From contig NZ_JAMBEP010000002.1 in assembly GCF_023374055.1 (NCBI RefSeq), forward strand, positions 1-64,000: a stretch of 64,000 nt of DNA. Direction: 5' to 3'. Both the position numbers and the translations under genes were made by a program. Below the pieces are notes generated by a model. The model was not told where the DNA came from. It saw nothing but the letters and a program-made list of their open reading frames with translations, and searched no databases. This DNA is from Luteimonas galliterrae (GTDB lineage Bacteria > Pseudomonadota > Gammaproteobacteria > Xanthomonadales > Xanthomonadaceae). Shown piece by piece: positions 63,796 through 64,000 of this stretch (position 1 is the stretch's first letter; each line of letters begins with the position of its first letter).

Positions 63796-64000
63796 ATGAG
63801 CAAAGGAAGATTCGGAGCCCTGGTTTGCGCGGTCGCGATCCCGTTGGCGATGGCCGGCTGCGGCTCGGCGCCGAAAAAGCCGCTGCCTCCACCGCCAGCG
63901 CCAACGGCGCCGAAGCCGAAACCGCAGGCGCGCGCGCCGTTGCCTCCGCTGAACCTGTCCGGGTCGACCGCGCAGCGCATCGTCGCCGTCGCCCTGCGCG
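63796..64000 (+). CDS. Lipoprotein, 3' end beyond window; possibly NlpC/P60 family
   Basis: 68 visible residues. Signal with lipobox AMAGC (Cys22), then a Pro/Lys-rich linker (PPPPAPTAPKPKPQ) and the beginning of a folded domain, STAQRIVAVALR. In this group such a beginning often leads into an NlpC/P60 endopeptidase of the Spr type, but the catalytic part lies outside the window. GGAGC precedes the ATG at 63796; an in-frame ATG is also found at 63784. Confidence 0.7.
   Translation, partial: MSKGRFGALVCAVAIPLAMAGCGSAPKKPLPPPPAPTAPKPKPQARAPLPPLNLSGSTAQRIVAVALR

Overview
The window is a GC-rich chromosomal segment of a gammaproteobacterium of the Xanthomonas/Lysobacter/Stenotrophomonas group (Lysobacteraceae). 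The assignment rests on four things read in the sequence: a bacteria-killing type IV secretion locus with an XVIPCD-tailed effector and an N0-domain VirB7, palindromic repeats that begin GTAG and end CTAC, the canonical fimT-pilV-pilW-pilX-pilY1-pilE minor pilin operon, and large TonB-dependent receptors. No plasmid, phage, insertion sequence or CRISPR hallmark is visible.

Layout. 1-4.6 kb: 3' part of a giant YadA-like trimeric autotransporter built on three tandem 984-bp units. 4.7-8.8 kb: a lone GspE-type secretion ATPase, transaldolase and a type III CoA-transferase. 8.9-20.6 kb: a minus-strand carbohydrate cluster (TonB receptor, serine hydrolase, PfkB sugar kinase, a barrel protein fused to a formylglycine-generating-enzyme-like domain, a ThuA/PQQ-propeller/cytochrome c lipoprotein and a GH127 beta-L-arabinofuranosidase-like enzyme), mostly linked by ATGA start/stop overlaps. 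21-26.3 kb: LysR regulator, divergent PhyH-type dioxygenase, a beta-propeller/sodium-symporter fusion and a CitE-like lyase. 26.4-29.7 kb: tRNA-Val(GAC), uvrB, a solitary FimT-like pilin and tRNA-Asn(GUU).

29.8-44.7 kb is the main accessory locus: a complete VirB1-VirB11 type IV secretion system of the Xanthomonas bacterial-killing type (X-T4SS), all on the minus strand, ending in a lipoprotein (probable immunity protein) and a 573-aa effector. The effector carries a lytic-transglycosylase domain, an NlpC/P60-like domain with a DCSG motif, and a C-terminal XVIPCD secretion signal. The gene order differs from the Xanthomonas order as I recall it: virB5, virB6, two 8-cysteine DUF4189 proteins and a small lipoprotein lie between virB8 and virB9. 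VirD4, relaxase and integrase are absent from the window.

45.3-52.4 kb holds the type IV pilus minor pilin/PilY1 operon. 52.5-64 kb is mostly housekeeping: ppnN, an Oar-like TonB receptor, marC, an SDR, grxD, sodB, a DUF6090-like membrane protein, purE/purK, a Trm112-like protein, nadC and the start of a lipoprotein. Seven GTAG-type palindromes are scattered through the ordinary regions and none was found in the T4SS locus. All functions are inferred from sequence motifs read by eye; no database search was run.
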